Shown piece after piece: positions 50,009-58,725 of a stretch of 64,000 bases of DNA. The first letter of the stretch is position 1; the number at the start of each line of letters is the position of its first letter. The translations under genes were made by a program, and so were the position numbers. The notes under the pieces were generated by a model. That model made no database searches and had not been told where the DNA came from. It was given only the letters and a program-made list of their open reading frames with translations. Source of the DNA: SHYR01 sp036013055 (lineage in GTDB: Bacteria > Chloroflexota > Dehalococcoidia > UBA2979); contig DASCQM010000020.1 of assembly GCA_036013055.1 (NCBI GenBank), forward strand, positions 124,001-188,000. The letters run 5' to 3'.

Positions 50009-51220
50009 CTAGCCACGCGGCAGCCCGAGCCCGCGCGTGGCGATGATGTTGCGCTGCACCTCGGACGTGCCGCCACGGATCGTCGCCGGCACCTGGCCGA
50101 CGTATGCGCGCGAGAACGAGGAGACGGGCGTGCCGTCTTCCCAGAGATTCGCGTGCAGACCGAACATGTGCGTGCCGCTGAGCGCGAGCCGCTGGCCCAG
50201 CTCCGAGTTGTAGAGCTTGGATGTCGATGCCTCGTAGTTCGGCAACTGGCCGGCGTTCTGGATCGAGATCACGCGGAACGAGAACTGGTACATCACCTCG
50301 GTCTCGATGTACCGGTCGGCGATCTCCATCTTCAGCAGATCCGACTCAGCGACGCGTGAGCGCGCCTGCCCGTCGTCGGTGCCGAGGAAGTCGATCAGCT
50401 TGCCGAGCGTGCGACGTGCCGCAACCGCCCCACTGATGTTGGAGCGCTCGTAGTCGAGCAGCGTCATGCCCACGTACCAGCCGCGGTTCTCATCGCCGAT
50501 CAGGTTCGCCGCCGGGACACGCACGTCCTCGAAGAACGTCTCGTTGAAGTAGTGCTTCCAGCCCATGTCGATCAGCGGGCGCACGGAGAGGCCGGGCGTG
50601 TCCATCTCCATCATCAGGAACGAGATCCCTCGATGCTTCGGCGCGTCAGGGTCGGTGCGCACCAGCGCGAAGATCGCATCGGCGGCATGCGCGCCGGAGG
50701 TCCAGATCTTCTGCCCGTTGAGCACGAAGTCATCGCCATCGCGCACGGCGCGCGTCTGCAGCGAGGCGAGGTCGGAGCCGGCGGCAGGCTCGGAGTAGCC
50801 CTGCGCCCACGCCACCTCGCCGGAAAGGATCTTCGGCAGGTGCTCCGCCTTCTGCTCATCGGTGCCGTGCACGATCAGCGTCGGGCCGAGCAGCGAGACG
50901 CCGGAACCGCCGACGCCGGGAGCGCCAGCCTCCGCCATCTCCTGGTTGAAGATGAACTGCTCCATCGGCGAGAGCCCAGCCCCGCCGTACTCCTGCGGCC
51001 AGTGCGGCGCGACCCAGCCGCGCTCCGAGAGCGCATCGGCCCACTCGAACGCCGCCTCGCGCACGCCATCCTCCTCGGAGACGCGATCGAACTGCCACGT
51101 GCGCTCGCCGCCGTGCGTCGCCTGGGCTGCCAGCCGGTACCGCTCCGGCAGCCGGTCGGCGATCATCGAGCGAACCTCTGTGCGGAACGTCGCCTGCTCG
51201 TTCGTGTCGCTCCAGTCCAT
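50009..51220 (-). CDS. Acyl-CoA dehydrogenase family protein
   Basis: A 403-residue flavoprotein. AWAQGYSEPAAGSDLASLQT and LNGQKIWTSGAH are the FAD/substrate motifs; GGTSEVQRNIIATRGLGLPR closes the C-terminal domain. It oxidises an acyl-CoA to its 2-enoyl form, feeding electrons to ETF. The position of the catalytic Glu is not clear from the sequence. GAGGAG lies eight bases before the ATG. It is divergent from the CoA-transferase at 51368. Confidence 0.93.
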   Translation of the reverse strand: MDWSDTNEQATFRTEVRSMIADRLPERYRLAAQATHGGERTWQFDRVSEEDGVREAAFEWADALSERGWVAPHWPQEYGGAGLSPMEQFIFNQEMAEAGAPGVGGSGVSLLGPTLIVHGTDEQKAEHLPKILSGEVAWAQGYSEPAAGSDLASLQTRAVRDGDDFVLNGQKIWTSGAHAADAIFALVRTDPDAPKHRGISFLMMEMDTPGLSVRPLIDMGWKHYFNETFFEDVRVPAANLIGDENRGWYVGMTLLDYERSNISGAVAARRTLGKLIDFLGTDDGQARSRVAESDLLKMEIADRYIETEVMYQFSFRVISIQNAGQLPNYEASTSKLYNSELGQRLALSGTHMFGLHANLWEDGTPVSSFSRAYVGQVPATIRGGTSEVQRNIIATRGLGLPRG

Positions 51221-51367
51221 CGTCAGCTCCTCGCCCTGCCCCGTACACGCGGCTTCGTACCCAGCAAACATAGCCTCCCGCAGGGTGCCTGTAACCTGCG
51301 CGTGCGCACGCTCGCCGCCGAGCGCACTAAGATGCGCTCCAGACGTGCCGACGGAAGCAGTGACGAG

Positions 51368-52696
51368 ATGCCGAGCAGCGACGGCCTGAGTGACGCCTCG
51401 AATGGCGCAGCAGACGCAGCCACGGGGCCGCTCAAGGGCACCCGCGTGCTCGAGTTCTCACAGATCGTCGCCGGCCCCGTCTCGGGCATCTACCTCTCCG
51501 ACCTCGGTGCGGATGTCGTCAAGGTCGAGCCGCCGGGCGGCGAGTCGCGTCGCAATACCGGCGCGGTCGTCCCGAACGAGGGCAAGTACTTCCAGTCGCT
51601 GAACCGCGGCAAGCGCAGCCTCGTCGTCGACCTTCAGCAGCCGCAGGGCCGCGAGCTGATCCACCGCATCATCCCCGGCTTCGACATCGTCACGATCAAC
51701 TACCGCGTCGGCGTGGCGAAGCGGCTTGAGATCGACTACGAGACGCTCTCCCAGATTCGCCCCGACCTGATCTACGTCGAGATCACCGGCTTCGGCGACG
51801 AGGGTCCGGAGGCCGGACGGCCCGGCTCCGACATCGTCGCGCAGGGCTACTCCGGGATGATGGCGGCCGAAGGCAAGTCCGACGAGCACGGCGCACCGCA
51901 ACTGATCAGCTCCTCGCCGTATGCCGATCACGCCTCCGCGCTGGCCGCCGGCATGGGCGTCAGCGCCGCGCTCTTCCACCGCGAGCGCAGCGGCGAAGGG
52001 CAACTGATCAAGGTTTCGCTGCTACAGACCGCGCTGCAACTGCTCGCCCGCCACGTCGCGCGGGAGCCGATCCACGACCAGGCGACGCGCGATCCGATGA
52101 TCGAGAGCATCGAGCAGATGAGGGGTGACGGTGCATCGTACGAGGAGCTGGTCGAGCAGCGCCGTACTCACCTCCAGGCGTGGGCCACGCACCGGCTCTA
52201 CTACGGGGGCTACAACACCGCAGACGGCGCGGTGGTGCTGGGCGCGCTGACGAAGCCGAACCGCGACGGCGCGCGACGCGTACTCGGCATCGAGGACGAA
52301 CCGAGCGATAGCCCCGACTTCGACGCGCTCGACCCCGCGACGCAGGAAGCGACGTTGCAATGGCGCGCGCGGGTGGAGCAGACGATGCTCACGCGCGGCG
52401 CCGAGGAGTGGGTCGCCGCCTTCGACGCGGCGGGCGTTCCGGCGACGGTCGTGCACTTCCCGGAGCAGATGGCCGACGACCCGCAGGTGCAGGCGATGGG
52501 CATGACGGTCGAGCTCGACCACGAGGTGACTGGCCCGCAGCGCTTCGTCGGCCCGATCCTGCGCATGTCGAAGACGCCTCCGAACGCGACGCTGGCCGCC
52601 CCGGCGCTCGGCAGCGACAGCGACGCGGTGCTGCGGCAGGGCGGCTTCAGCGATCAGGAGATCGAGGAACTGCGCGCGAGCGGTGTGCTCGGCTAG
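51368..52696 (+). CDS. Family III CoA-transferase
   Basis: About 442 residues. GTRVLEFSQIVAGPVSGIYL opens the CaiB/BaiF fold; NRGKRSLVVDLQQPQG and LIYVEITGFGDEGPEAG follow, with the likely catalytic Asp in SSPYADHASALAAGMG. An insertion around residues 220-260 (TRDPMIESIEQMRGDGAS region) is longer than in its three paralogues in this window. The start could be the ATG at 51332 or at 51368; GGAAG favours the second. With the divergent dehydrogenase it suggests activation and oxidation of an organic acid. Confidence 0.9.
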   Translation: MPSSDGLSDASNGAADAATGPLKGTRVLEFSQIVAGPVSGIYLSDLGADVVKVEPPGGESRRNTGAVVPNEGKYFQSLNRGKRSLVVDLQQPQGRELIHRIIPGFDIVTINYRVGVAKRLEIDYETLSQIRPDLIYVEITGFGDEGPEAGRPGSDIVAQGYSGMMAAEGKSDEHGAPQLISSSPYADHASALAAGMGVSAALFHRERSGEGQLIKVSLLQTALQLLARHVAREPIHDQATRDPMIESIEQMRGDGASYEELVEQRRTHLQAWATHRLYYGGYNTADGAVVLGALTKPNRDGARRVLGIEDEPSDSPDFDALDPATQEATLQWRARVEQTMLTRGAEEWVAAFDAAGVPATVVHFPEQMADDPQVQAMGMTVELDHEVTGPQRFVGPILRMSKTPPNATLAAPALGSDSDAVLRQGGFSDQEIEELRASGVLG

Positions 52697-52718
52697 CCGT
52701 CGAAATTAGTCGGCGCCG

Positions 52719-53852
52719 CTAGCTCGCGAACCTCGCCGGATCGAACGCCGCGAGGTCGATACAGTCCGTCGCACCGTCGACGATCAGGTCCGCCATCGCC
52801 TGCCCGGATGGCGGCGACATCAGGATGCCCTGCCGCCCGTGGCCGGTGGCGAGGTAGGCCCCCGCGAGGCCCGGCACCCGGCCCATGATCGGCAACCCGT
52901 CCGACGAGAGCGGGCGCAGGCACGCCGTCTGCTCCACCAACTCCGCCTCACCGAGCACCGACGAGAACGTCATGCCGAACCTGAGAATCTCGTCGCGAGC
53001 TTCGTTGGTCGTCGCGACGTCGAAACCAGCGCGCTCCTCGGTAGTGCCGATGAAGACGAGGCCGCCTTCCTTCGTCGTGACGTAATTGCTGTCGTAGCCG
53101 AAACCGAACGGGACGAGGTCGTCGGACGGCTTCACACGCACGATCTGGCCCTTCAGTGGCTCGACCGGCACGTCGAAGCCGAGCCATGACCCCGCATCGA
53201 TCGACCACGGCCCCATCGCGACGACGACCACATCGGCGGGGATCACCGCGCCGCCAACGACGACACCGGCGACGCGACCGTCGGCCTGCGCGATCCCGCT
53301 GACGCTGCCGCTGCGCAGGGTCGCGCCCATCTGTTCCGCCGCAGCAACGAGCGCGAGCGTGTAGCGGTAGGGGTCGAGCTGTCCGACGGGCTCGCCAACG
53401 ACGCCACCGCGCCCCGGACGGTCGATCCACGGACAGAGTTGCGTCACGCCGGCGGCATCGAACCACTCGATGCTGCGGCCGGCGGCCCGCGCGGTGTCAG
53501 CGGCGTCACGGAGTCGGCGCTCTTCTTCCTCGGTCGTGGCGAGCTGCACGCGACGGTCGCGCGAGAAAGAGTAGTCGACGCCCGACTCAGCGGGCAGCGT
53601 CTCGGCGAGTTCGTCGTGCATCTCGAAGCCGCGCACCCGCAACTCGTACGGGGGCTCCGTCGTCGTTGCCAGTGGCGGCGGTGAGAGCAGGCCAGCGGCG
53701 GCACCGCTTGCGCCGGACGCCACGGCATCAGCCTCGATGATCGTCGAGCGCACGCCGCGCTTGCCGAGGTAGTAGGCGATCGCCGTACCGATCACGCCGC
53801 CGCCGCAGATCACGACGTCGTTGGTTGCTGGATCGCTCGGTGGAGTCGTCAT
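52719..53852 (-). CDS. FAD-dependent amino acid oxidase, glycine oxidase-like
   Basis: A 377-residue DAO-family flavoprotein. The FAD motif is VVICGGGVIGTAIAYYLGKR, and VEPLKGQIVRVK and LRPLSSDGLPIMGRVPGLAG are typical of ThiO/glycine oxidase and related D-amino acid oxidases. The C-terminal ATGHGRQGILMSPPSG binds FAD again. Thiazole synthesis genes are not nearby, so a catabolic amine or sarcosine oxidase role is equally possible. Confidence 0.87.
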   Translation of the reverse strand: MTTPPSDPATNDVVICGGGVIGTAIAYYLGKRGVRSTIIEADAVASGASGAAAGLLSPPPLATTTEPPYELRVRGFEMHDELAETLPAESGVDYSFSRDRRVQLATTEEEERRLRDAADTARAAGRSIEWFDAAGVTQLCPWIDRPGRGGVVGEPVGQLDPYRYTLALVAAAEQMGATLRSGSVSGIAQADGRVAGVVVGGAVIPADVVVVAMGPWSIDAGSWLGFDVPVEPLKGQIVRVKPSDDLVPFGFGYDSNYVTTKEGGLVFIGTTEERAGFDVATTNEARDEILRFGMTFSSVLGEAELVEQTACLRPLSSDGLPIMGRVPGLAGAYLATGHGRQGILMSPPSGQAMADLIVDGATDCIDLAAFDPARFAS

Positions 53853-53866
53853 GGGCGGAGTGTGCC

Positions 53867-54460
53867 CTACCCGGCGGCCACCGTCGCGTTGCGCGTCAGG
53901 CCGCTGACCATGATCGGGACGAGTTCATCCGCCAGACCGTCCGCGTCGATCGCGCCGCTTGCCGTGAACTGGGCGAGTGACGCCTGCATCAACGCGCCGA
54001 CGAATGAGACCGAGACGATCGCCGGCTCCGCGACCGTGAAGTCACCGGTTGCGCGGCCCTCGATCAGCACCTCGCGCAGTGGCGCAAGTACGACCTGTTC
54101 CATGCGCGCCGCGACCTCGGCGTATGTCCCCGCGCGATGCAGCGCGACCGGCAGGTCGGTGCAGATCACCGGATGCTCCGACATTGAGGTGAGGAGCGCC
54201 TTCAGCACCCGCGCCAGTCGCTCCGCCGGCGTCCCGGCAATTGCCGCAGTCTCGACGAGCGCCGTCTGCACGGTGTCGAGCTTGTTCGCGAGGAAGAACG
54301 CGATCAAATCGTCCTTGCCCGAGAAGTAGTAGTAGAGCGTCGCGCGCGGGACACCCGAGAGCTTCGCGATCTCGTCAACACCGACATCGAACCCCGTCCC
54401 CTGGAGCTGGTCGGAACAATCGAGCAGGCACTTGGTGATGTCGGCAGGCGGCTGTTTCAT
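53867..54460 (-). CDS. TetR-family transcriptional regulator
   Basis: A 197-residue protein. The helix-turn-helix is VDEIAKLSGVPRATLYYYFS near residues 27-46. The C-terminal ligand domain is helical. It is divergent from the DHA2 exporter, the usual arrangement for a repressor of an efflux pump. The -10 box TATACT ends seven bases before the ATG, so the mRNA may be leaderless. Confidence 0.9.
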   Translation of the reverse strand: MKQPPADITKCLLDCSDQLQGTGFDVGVDEIAKLSGVPRATLYYYFSGKDDLIAFFLANKLDTVQTALVETAAIAGTPAERLARVLKALLTSMSEHPVICTDLPVALHRAGTYAEVAARMEQVVLAPLREVLIEGRATGDFTVAEPAIVSVSFVGALMQASLAQFTASGAIDADGLADELVPIMVSGLTRNATVAAG

Positions 54461-54466
54461 GTTTGA

Positions 54467-54505
54467 AGTATAGTCTTGACATTGTTTGGACGCAAGTCCA
54501 GACTA
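54467..54505. promoter_or_regulatory. Divergent promoters and inverted repeat between tetR and the exporter gene
   Basis: On the minus strand TTGCGT (54495-54490) and TATACT (54472-54467) are 17 bp apart and drive tetR. On the plus strand a perfect TTGACA lies at 54476-54481. Spanning both is the inverted repeat TAGTCTTGAC/GTCCAGACTA (54471-54480 and 54496-54505, one mismatch, 15-bp gap), with an inner TGGAC-N4-GTCCA. This is the expected place for a TetR operator. Confidence 0.66.
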
Positions 54506-54548
54506 CCGTCCCTAGCCATTCCAAACGCATGTAGAAGTCGAGGATGCC

Positions 54549-56168
54549 ATGGGCTCCGTTGAATCTGAATTGACCGTTCGTTCGAGTCGCCGCTGGTGGA
54601 TCCTGGCGGTGATGTCCCTCTCCATCTTCACGATCTTCGTCGATGCCACGGTGGTGAACACCGCCCTGCCGACGATCACTCGTGAGCTTGGCGCGACCAC
54701 CGCGCAGTTGCAGTGGATCGTCGATAGTTACAGCCTCGTGCTCGCCGGCCTCGTGCTCGCGAGCGGCACCGTTGGCGACAAGTATGGCCGCCGGCGCTGG
54801 CTCGGAATCGGCATGGTGGTCTTCGCCGGCGGGGCCGTCGGAGCCGCGCTGTCGACGTCGCCTGAGATGCTGATCGCGTACCGCGCCCTCCAGGGCCTCG
54901 GAGCGGCGCTGGTGATGCCGGCGACGCTGTCGATCATCACCACGGTTTTCCCGCGCGAAGAGCGCGTGAAGGCGATCGGCATCTGGACGGCCGTCGGCTC
55001 GATGGGGCTGGTTGCCGGTCCGACGATCGGTGGCTATCTCGTCGACGAGGTCTCGTGGAGCGCGGTCTTCTGGCTCCACCTCCCGATCGTTGCCCTCACG
55101 CTCGCCGGTCTGAAGGTCGTTCCGGAGTCTCGCGACCCTCGCAACCGACCGCTCGACGTCCCCGGCGCGCTGCTGGCGACGGGCGCGTCGCTGGCCATCG
55201 TCTTCGCCGTGATCGAGGGCAACGAGGCCGGATGGTCCTCCGCCACGATCCTCACCAGCTTCGCCGTCGGCGGACTGCTGCTCGCGGCGTTCGTGCTCGT
55301 CGAATTGCAGTCGAAGGCGCCGATGCTTCAGTTGCAGCTCTTCAAGGAGCGCGACCTCAGCGGGTCGCTGATCATCATCACGCTCACCATGTTCACGATG
55401 TTCGCGGTCTTCTTCTCGCTCGGGCTCTTCTACCAGCTCGTGCAGGGGCGCTCGGCGCTACACGCCGGAATGCTGATCCTGCCCGCAGCCGCGGGAATGA
55501 TGATCGGCGGCGGTACGGCCGCACCGGTCGTGAAGGCGATCGGCCCCCGCGTCATCTTCCTGATCGCATCGGGCGTGCAGGTGGCGCTGTTGCTGGCGCT
55601 GACACAGTTCACTGCGACCGTCGCACTGCCGATCGAGATCGGTTGGATGTTCGGCCTTGGTTTGACGATGGGCTTCATCATGCCGGTCACCACGGACACC
55701 GTGATGGCTGCGGTACCCGTCGAGGACGCCGGCGTCGGCTCAGCGCTGAACGACGTCAGTCGCGAACTCGGTGGCGCACTCGGTATCGCCGTCCTCGGCA
55801 GCGTGCTGAACGGCGTCTACCGCTCGAGGATTGATGAGTCGCTGACCGGCGTCGCGCCGCCGCAGGTCGTTGAGGCCGCGCGTGACAGCATCGGCGTTGC
55901 GAAGGTGACGGCGCAGTCGTTGCCGCCGGACGTTGCATCAGCGGTCGCGCAGGCGGCGGACGCGGCCTACGTCGATGCGATGGGCATCGGCGCGCTCGTT
56001 GGCATCGTCTTCGTCGGACTGGCGATCGTCACCTCTGCGACCCTGATCCCGTGGCGACCACGCGAGGTGCAGGTGGAGCTGGATGACCTCGTCGACGGCA
56101 CCGTTGCAGTCGACGTGCCGGCGGGCGCAACGCCTGCCCCGGCATACGTCGAGGCCGACGGCTCCTAG
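54549..56168 (+). CDS. DHA2-family MFS drug exporter (EmrB/QacA type)
   Basis: A 539-residue transporter with fourteen predicted helices. FVDATVVNTALPTI in helix 1 is the DHA2 motif D1, GDKYGRRRWLGIGM the loop 2-3 motif, and GPTIGGYLVDEVSW motif C of drug/proton antiporters. It likely exports lipophilic compounds and is controlled by the divergent TetR. A strong hairpin follows it. Confidence 0.93.
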   Translation: MGSVESELTVRSSRRWWILAVMSLSIFTIFVDATVVNTALPTITRELGATTAQLQWIVDSYSLVLAGLVLASGTVGDKYGRRRWLGIGMVVFAGGAVGAALSTSPEMLIAYRALQGLGAALVMPATLSIITTVFPREERVKAIGIWTAVGSMGLVAGPTIGGYLVDEVSWSAVFWLHLPIVALTLAGLKVVPESRDPRNRPLDVPGALLATGASLAIVFAVIEGNEAGWSSATILTSFAVGGLLLAAFVLVELQSKAPMLQLQLFKERDLSGSLIIITLTMFTMFAVFFSLGLFYQLVQGRSALHAGMLILPAAAGMMIGGGTAAPVVKAIGPRVIFLIASGVQVALLLALTQFTATVALPIEIGWMFGLGLTMGFIMPVTTDTVMAAVPVEDAGVGSALNDVSRELGGALGIAVLGSVLNGVYRSRIDESLTGVAPPQVVEAARDSIGVAKVTAQSLPPDVASAVAQAADAAYVDAMGIGALVGIVFVGLAIVTSATLIPWRPREVQVELDDLVDGTVAVDVPAGATPAPAYVEADGS

Positions 56169-56187
56169 CGAGATTCGACTCAACGAC

Positions 56188-56221
56188 GAGGCCCCGGCTG
56201 CACATCGGCAGCCGGGGCCTC
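56188..56221. terminator. Strong hairpin between convergent genes
   Basis: GAGGCCCCGGCTG and CAGCCGGGGCCTC form a perfect 13-bp stem with an eight-base loop. No T-run follows on either strand, but it lies 20 bp after the exporter and 10 bp before the end of the convergent gene, so it probably ends both transcripts. Confidence 0.75.
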
Positions 56222-56231
56222 TCGCTATCCC

Positions 56232-57224
56232 CTAGCCTCGGTCGTCGTTCGTCGCGTCGTAGTGGATCACCGCGCCCGACCCGGCGGCGCTGCCCCACTC
56301 GAAATTGCGCTTCACGTGTACGCCGAGGCTGTGCGTGATCGAAATGATCGAGCCGTCCGCCTGATAGCGGATGTATCCGCCGTGGACGTGCGCCTTATTG
56401 TTCGACTGGTGCAGCACCTGCGCGTCCGGCAGGTAGAGCGTGTACGCGTAGCCGCCGACGCCGTGACCGGCGTTGTCGTTGAACCACTCGTAGTTGTAGT
56501 AGCCGTCGGTCAACTCGGTCGTCTCCGACACGCGCAGACGGGTGTCGATGCCGTCCGAGCGGAAGACGTAGTCAAGGTTACCTTCGCGCGCACCGCGCAT
56601 GCGGCGACCGACCGGCGGATAGAGCCCCACCGAGGTGCCGAGCAGCTTGCGCGTGCTGTCGAGCAGCTTGCCGTCGTTGAGCGACCAGCCCTCCATCCAG
56701 TCGCGGCCACGCTTGAGCACGGATGCGATCGTCTCCTCGTAGACGACGCCAACCTGATCGGCCGGGGTGAAGATCGTGGACGTCACTTCCAGCGCCCAGC
56801 GGCCGTTGTTATTCGTGACCACGTAGACGCCGTCGCAGACCGACATCTTCTTGCCGTCCGCGCGGTAGCGGCTGTACGAGAGCGTGACCCCCGCACTCAC
56901 CGCATCCGACGTATGCGTCTGCACGCCGTCGAGCACGTCGAACAGACCATCGAGCTGTGAGACGTCCATCGAGGGCGGCGGGTTCTCCTTCAACGCCTCG
57001 GCGCTCTCGATGAGCACCACCTCGCTGCCCTCGATCGCGGCGTGCGGGAAGTGCAATTGCGCGGCCATGCCGTCGAGGTCACGACGGACGAGAGCCGCGA
57101 AGTAGCGCGTCGCGACGGCGACGGCCTCGGGGATCGAGTCCTCGTATGTGATCGGATGGCGGTGGTCGAAGACCGCCGTCGCCTTCAGATCCTGCAGTGC
57201 TGCCTGTAGCTTCTCGTCGCTCAT
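56232..57224 (-). CDS. NTF2-like (SnoaL fold) protein of unknown function
   Basis: A 330-residue protein. Residues ~25-155 have the NTF2-like pattern: a helix (VATRYFAALVRRDLDGMAAQ), then strands including YSRYRADGKKMSVCDGVYVV and GRWALEVTSTIFTPAD. The C-terminal half is rich in Tyr and beta strands (GYYNYEWFNDNAGHGVGGYA) and matches nothing I recognise. The ATG at 57224 follows GAAGGGA. It is divergent from an MFS transporter and the two could share regulation. Confidence 0.72.
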   Translation of the reverse strand: MSDEKLQAALQDLKATAVFDHRHPITYEDSIPEAVAVATRYFAALVRRDLDGMAAQLHFPHAAIEGSEVVLIESAEALKENPPPSMDVSQLDGLFDVLDGVQTHTSDAVSAGVTLSYSRYRADGKKMSVCDGVYVVTNNNGRWALEVTSTIFTPADQVGVVYEETIASVLKRGRDWMEGWSLNDGKLLDSTRKLLGTSVGLYPPVGRRMRGAREGNLDYVFRSDGIDTRLRVSETTELTDGYYNYEWFNDNAGHGVGGYAYTLYLPDAQVLHQSNNKAHVHGGYIRYQADGSIISITHSLGVHVKRNFEWGSAAGSGAVIHYDATNDDRG

Positions 57225-57285
57225 CTGTGGGGTCCCTTCGCTCGCGTGGCCGCTACGGTAGCCGATCGTGGCGATGCGGCGGTAC

Positions 57286-57303
57286 GCGACCATCGATGGT
57301 CGC
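57286..57303. promoter_or_regulatory. Perfect 18-bp palindrome, likely operator
   Basis: GCGACCATCGATGGTCGC is fully self-complementary. It lies between the divergent gene at 57224 and the MFS gene. The size fits a dimeric repressor. An ATG of the MFS frame falls inside it, which argues for the later TTG start. Confidence 0.55.
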
Positions 57304-57352
57304 CGCTGTGACCGACGGCTACAGTCGAACACGCGGCGAAGGACTGCGACTG

Positions 57353-58672
57353 TTGGCGAACGAGCCCCCGCAACCGCAACAGACAGCCCGTGCCACGCCG
57401 CGCATCTTCTACGGCTACTGGCTCGTCGGCGGCGCATTTATAGCGCAGTTTGCGACGGTCGGCGCGCGCAACTACGTCGGCGGCATCCTGCTCAAGCCGA
57501 TGTCCGAGGACCTCGACTGGTCGCGCACCGAATTCACGCTCGCACGCACGCTCGGCCTTTTCATCTTCGCGTTTGCCGGCCTCTATATCGGCAGCCACGT
57601 CGATCGGCACGGCGGTCGACGGCTGATGTTCGCCGGGGCAACGGTACTCTCGCTCTCGCTGATGCTCGTCAGCCAGATCGACTCGCTCTGGCAGTGGATG
57701 CTGCTGAACGGCGTGATCGTCACTGCAGGCGCGGCGATGGCCGGCGGCCTTGTCGTCAACGTCACACTCGCGAAGTGGTTCGTCGAACGTCGCGGGCGGG
57801 CCGTCGCGTTCGCCTCGATGGGCGTCTCGTTCGCCGGGGTGGCGATCCCGCCGCTGACGACGGCCGGCGTCGACGCCTGGGGCTGGCGCGGCACGTGGGT
57901 CGCGATCGGGCTGGTCGTTGCCGCGATCCTCTTCCCCGTCGCCGCGCTGATGCGGCGCTCGCCGGAGGACCACGGCCTCCACCCCGACGGCCACTCGGAC
58001 GAGCAGATCGCAGCCGGGGCCGGTGAGGCGGCCGAGGAGGACTACGCCACCTCGCTCACACGCGGTCAGGCGCTGCGTACGCCCACCTTCTACCTGATCG
58101 TGCTCGCCTTCGGGTTCGGGGGACTCTCGATCGGCGTGATGCTGCTCCAGACGATCCCGTTCATGACGGACGCCGGATACTCGTCCGCCACGGCGTCCTA
58201 CATGATCGTGCTCACCTCGATCCCCTCGATGCTCTCAAAGCCGGTGTGGGGCTACCTGCTCGACCATGCCTCGCCGAGCCGCATGGCGACCTTCGGGTTC
58301 GTCGTCAACGCGATCGCGCTGGTAACGATCGTTGTTGCCGTGCGCGCCGGAGCGAGCGACGCGATCGTCTTCGGCAGCTTCATCCTGCTCGGCTTTGGCT
58401 GGGGAGGCCTGATCCCGCTGCAGGAGGTGATCTGGGCGACTTACTTCGGCCGCCGCTATCTCGGAGCCGTACGCAGCGCCGGACTCCCTTTCGCGCTAGT
58501 GCTGCAGGCGGGCGGACCGCTGGCTGCGTCCGTCTACTTCGACGTCGTCGGCGACTACAACGGCGCCTTCCTCACGGTCGCCGCGCTCAGCGTGACCGCC
58601 GCGATCCTGGTGCAGTTCCTGCGCAAGCCGGAGCGTGCCGCGACGGAGAGCGTGGCAGCGACCGAGGGCTAG
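57353..58672 (+). CDS. MFS transporter, OFA/monocarboxylate-like
   Basis: About 439 residues with twelve helices. RIFYGYWLVGGAFIAQF opens the first helix, as in the oxalate/formate and monocarboxylate group, and GLYIGSHVDRHGGRRLMF is the loop 2-3 motif. GMGVSFAG-like and WGWRGTWVAIGLVV segments fit the same group. It is probably an organic-acid importer, which would suit the CoA-thioester enzymes around it. I set the start at TTG 57353 (AAGGA upstream); ATG 57296 lies inside a palindrome. Confidence 0.83.
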   Translation: MANEPPQPQQTARATPRIFYGYWLVGGAFIAQFATVGARNYVGGILLKPMSEDLDWSRTEFTLARTLGLFIFAFAGLYIGSHVDRHGGRRLMFAGATVLSLSLMLVSQIDSLWQWMLLNGVIVTAGAAMAGGLVVNVTLAKWFVERRGRAVAFASMGVSFAGVAIPPLTTAGVDAWGWRGTWVAIGLVVAAILFPVAALMRRSPEDHGLHPDGHSDEQIAAGAGEAAEEDYATSLTRGQALRTPTFYLIVLAFGFGGLSIGVMLLQTIPFMTDAGYSSATASYMIVLTSIPSMLSKPVWGYLLDHASPSRMATFGFVVNAIALVTIVVAVRAGASDAIVFGSFILLGFGWGGLIPLQEVIWATYFGRRYLGAVRSAGLPFALVLQAGGPLAASVYFDVVGDYNGAFLTVAALSVTAAILVQFLRKPERAATESVAATEG

Positions 58673-58725
58673 CCACGTCGTGACGGCGTCGGGTGCTTGC
58701 CGCAGCCATGTGACACTGTAGAACG

